NCBI RefSeq assembly: GCF_947499945.1
Contig: NZ_CANMQD010000001.1
Location: forward strand, 1,302,001-1,366,000
Reading direction: 5' to 3'
DNA length: 64,000 nucleotides
DNA from: an uncultured Sulfitobacter sp.
GTDB lineage: Bacteria > Pseudomonadota > Alphaproteobacteria > Rhodobacterales > Rhodobacteraceae
Shown in pieces: positions 62,318 through 64,000 of this stretch. The notes under the pieces are model-generated. The model had not been told where the DNA came from and did not search any database. It worked only from the letters and a program-made list of their open reading frames with translations. How positions within the stretch are numbered: position 1 is the first letter of the stretch; every line of letters begins with the position of its first letter. Made by a program: the position numbers and the translations under genes.

Positions 62318-62473
62318 ATGGACCATGAAGACCAGTCGGACCGTCAAGATGAGCAAAAAAACGACCAAGTGGCGCGTGATCTCGATAAAGAGCGTGAAAA
62401 ATTTGAGCAGATGATCAAGCACGAGTCTAAAGCATCACGCGAATATACCCGTGGAAAGTTGCTATCTGCATAG
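62318..62473 (+). CDS. 51-residue charged helical protein divergent from the dCTP deaminase
   Basis: ATG 62318 has GGGAG about 8 nt upstream, and the frame runs to TAG 62471-62473. The product (MDHEDQSDRQDEQKNDQVAR, then DLDKEREKFEQMIKHESKAS) is highly charged and predicted helical. A hairpin (62243-62261, CCCTATCC/GGACAGGG with one mismatch) lies between it and the deaminase gene. It may belong to the deaminase system as a regulator, or be an unrelated small gene. No family is recognised. Confidence 0.55.
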   Translation: MDHEDQSDRQDEQKNDQVARDLDKEREKFEQMIKHESKASREYTRGKLLSA

Positions 62474-62707
62474 TGCCATAAAACTAAAGCTGGGAGCGCC
62501 ATAGCGTTACCAGCTGCCATCAGCTCTTCCTAAATTCAACAACATTACTTGCCGAACTGAACAGGTTTAGTATCAGCATGATGGTTGCTTATTGCCCTGC
62601 ACTAGGCTCTATAACTTTCCATCCATATGGTATTAAACACTAATTTATCACTTATCGTCTTAAAGCAAAAAAAGATTATCTAATATGTCCATGTGATGTA
62701 TCACTTG

Positions 62708-62738
62708 TTGACACACGTATCATATTGCGATACATAAT
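62708..62738 (+). promoter_or_regulatory. higBA promoter with overlapping operator repeats
   Basis: TTGACA (62708-62713), 17 nt, TACATA (62731-62736) is a near-consensus sigma-70 promoter. The spacer holds GTATC-N7-GATAC (62717-62733), and ATGTATCAC occurs just upstream (62696-62704), so the repressor HigA probably binds here. The ATG at 62742 lies where transcription would be expected to start, so the mRNA may be leaderless. Confidence 0.55.
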
Positions 62739-62741
62739 CCC

Positions 62742-63023
62742 ATGATAAAGAGCACCAGAGGTAAACTTGCAGCCAGTGCCGTGAAGGGCAAGTACGGCAA
62801 GGGCTTCCCCGGTGACTTGGTGAAGCGCACGCGGGCAATGCTTACGGCGCTGGACGCCGCGGTTGTTGTGGAGGACTTACGCTTTCCACCTGGCAATCAT
62901 TTAGAAGAACTGAAAGGCGATCGGGCTGGGCAACATTCTGTGCGGATCAACGCGAAATGGCGCATCTGCTTTGTCTGGACGCCGAACGGGCCTGCCGATG
63001 TCGAAATTGTCGATTATCATTGA
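62742..63023 (+). CDS. higB: HigB/RelE-family toxin
   Basis: A 93-residue HigB-type mRNA interferase: DAAVVVEDLRFPPGNHLEEL-KGDRAGQHSVRINAKWRICF and the typical end VEIVDYH. It should cut mRNA on the ribosome when free of antitoxin. Located 12 nt before higA. No ribosome site precedes ATG 62742, consistent with a leaderless transcript. Confidence 0.93.
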   Translation: MIKSTRGKLAASAVKGKYGKGFPGDLVKRTRAMLTALDAAVVVEDLRFPPGNHLEELKGDRAGQHSVRINAKWRICFVWTPNGPADVEIVDYH

Positions 63024-63035
63024 GAGGATACGCTG

Positions 63036-63326
63036 ATGAGCTTGCTTGAAGATCCAGTGCACCCCGGTGAAGTCCTGAAAGAGCTTTACCTCGATCCCCT
63101 AGAGATAGGGGCTATTGCGTTTGCGCGGCGCTTGGGCGTGCCTCGTACGCGGATCGAGCGGTTGATCAAGGGTACGACTGGTATCACGCCAGATACGGCG
63201 CTGCGGCTCGCTCGTGTGTTCAACACCACCGCGGCCTATTGGGTGAACCTACAAACGAACTATGACATGGCATTGGCGGCAAAGGAAATCGACGTGTCTG
63301 ACATTGAACCTCTAATTGCCGCTTAG
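63036..63326 (+). CDS. higA: HigA-family antitoxin
   Basis: The 96-residue antitoxin has the HigA start PVHPGEVLKELYLDPLEI and an HTH (AFARRLGVPRTRIERLIKGT, TPDTALRLARVF), with AAYWVNLQTNYDMALAAKE. It neutralises HigB and represses the operon by binding the promoter region. GAGAGGA lies 8 nt before ATG 63036. Confidence 0.93.
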   Translation: MSLLEDPVHPGEVLKELYLDPLEIGAIAFARRLGVPRTRIERLIKGTTGITPDTALRLARVFNTTAAYWVNLQTNYDMALAAKEIDVSDIEPLIAA

Positions 63327-63482
63327 TGGGAATGGTCGCTTATAGCGACAAAACCCTGCGCTTTCGCCACTGGAACGTTTGTGGCTTAAAAAGCACATGC
63401 GCAGATACTACTTCGGGATTTGGGAAAGAGCCAACAAGCGGTCTATGCGATGAGTTTGACATCATAGTGGCTCCCGAAATCT

Positions 63483-64000
63483 CTAATCCTCCTCCTCGAG
63501 TTTCTGAGCAAGAGCTAAGAATTTTGTAGCACGTTCTTGTAGGTACCCGGCTTCATTTTGATCGAGTCGCGTAGAAGTTATCATTGTCCCTGGCTGGATA
63601 TTGAGAATGCCGACTCCCGCTGAATCTGGTTGTGCCAATCTCAGTATAGTTAGCAACCCCCTCTCCTTCTTTCTGGGTAGTTGCTCCTTTCCGAAATGTA
63701 GGAAAATAATTCTTCTCTGATTGTTTGCCTCTGTGCGTAAATACCAAGCTGTTGTGATATGCAGGCCAGAAATAATCGCTTCAACAGGGCTACGCCCCTG
63801 CCAAATGAGCGCGTGATCCTCTTTCAAGTCCAGATAGTTTTCGCACAGAACCTTGTATCCAGCTGATTTGTTAGGGGAAACGCTAGAATGCAGGGTCAGA
63901 AATTGCTTGGTAGAAAGTTTTTGATCCTCAAAAGAAGTCATTGCTTCTCGAAACTGCTTGTAGCGATCCTTGGCAGGGTCATACGGTAAATCGATGTCCC
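63483..64000 (-). CDS. C-terminal part of an unknown protein (5' end beyond window)
   Basis: The frame is open from the stop at 63483 to the window edge. An ATG at 63941 exists, but upstream codons read DLPYDPAKDRYKQFREA without interruption, so the gene probably starts outside. The visible part is about 172 residues: LSTKQFLTLHSSVSPNKSAG, EDHALIWQGRSPVEAIISGL, AWYLRTEANNQRRIIFLHFG. It resembles no family I know. Its base composition is AT-richer than the chromosomal genes, as in the rest of the island. It converges with higA; the 156 bp between them holds no supported gene. Confidence 0.65.
   Translation of the reverse strand, partial: DIDLPYDPAKDRYKQFREAMTSFEDQKLSTKQFLTLHSSVSPNKSAGYKVLCENYLDLKEDHALIWQGRSPVEAIISGLHITTAWYLRTEANNQRRIIFLHFGKEQLPRKKERGLLTILRLAQPDSAGVGILNIQPGTMITSTRLDQNEAGYLQERATKFLALAQKLEEED

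Noticed and set aside
62220..62414. 64-codon frame upstream of the 51-residue ORF
   Set aside because: The frame starting at 62318 has a ribosome site and a coherent charged helix; the other frame has neither.
63326..63529. 67-codon frame after higA
   Set aside because: It starts in the higA stop without a ribosome site and runs into the 3' end of the opposite-strand gene; no domain is visible.

Overview
The window looks like a roughly 55.5 kb stretch of core chromosome from a marine-type alphaproteobacterium of the Rhodobacterales (Roseobacter group), followed by the left end of an integrated genomic island. The lineage call is an inference. It rests on the NepR/EcfG/PhyR stress module, the glcDEF arrangement, lineage-typical families (DUF1523, DUF6638, DUF5928-like glycosyltransferase, AcuC-type deacetylase) and the moderately high GC of most genes.

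Layout. 1-2.6 kb: the end of an unrecognised gene, a secreted beta-rich protein and gabT. 2.6-8.5 kb: a Xre-cupin regulator, then the general stress response locus (sensor kinase, ecfG, nepR, divergent phyR), with envelope-stress genes (DUF883, holin-like, BrkB/YihY) and a 38-residue membrane peptide. A 35-bp inverted repeat between nepR and phyR carries an EcfG-type promoter on each strand, and further EcfG-like sites precede the membrane peptide, the DUF883 gene, an HdeA-like gene and an ABC permease gene. 8.6-22 kb: peptide or amide import and breakdown (M20 deacylase, Hsp70-like protein, family-5 binding protein, two permeases, fused ATPase, P1 peptidase, alpha/beta hydrolase, TPR protein), with an AcuC deacetylase embedded. 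22-26.4 kb: DUF805, FAH-family, sulfotransferase, glycosyltransferase and HIT proteins.

26.4-34.2 kb: one tightly coupled minus-strand operon. It encodes a coiled-coil protein, an AT-rich membrane protein, an unrecognised 372-residue protein, a large AAA+ ATPase, an Mrr-type restriction endonuclease, a DUF6638 protein, a small two-span membrane protein and a DUF1523 protein. The function is unknown, and two AT-richer genes look spliced in without breaking the overlapping start/stop codons. 34.3-39.3 kb: cupin, arylformamidase-like hydrolase, gabD, Hsp20 and two tandem trypsin-like proteases. 39.4-43.7 kb: glycolate oxidase glcD-glcE-membrane protein-glcF, preceded by a GntR-like palindrome. 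44-48 kb: DUF599, secreted protein, rlmH, rsfS, flavin reductase, MscS. 48.4-54 kb: leuC, leuD and leuB with a membrane protein and an exo/endonuclease family protein between. 54-55.5 kb: small hypothetical and VOC-cupin proteins.

55.55 kb to the end: an island bounded on the left by the 3' half of a tRNA-Arg(CCU) gene. It holds a tyrosine integrase, an excisionase-like gene, a divergent Xre repressor with a 37-bp operator-like palindrome, a membrane protein, an HNH nuclease, a RuvC-like/protein-kinase/small-basic-protein operon, an anti-phage dCTP deaminase (AvcD type) with a divergent 51-residue ORF, a HigBA toxin-antitoxin pair and a truncated unknown gene. This is a defence-type cargo. 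The RuvC-like plus kinase operon is the best candidate for an undescribed system, and the AAA+/coiled-coil operon at 26-34 kb is the second.
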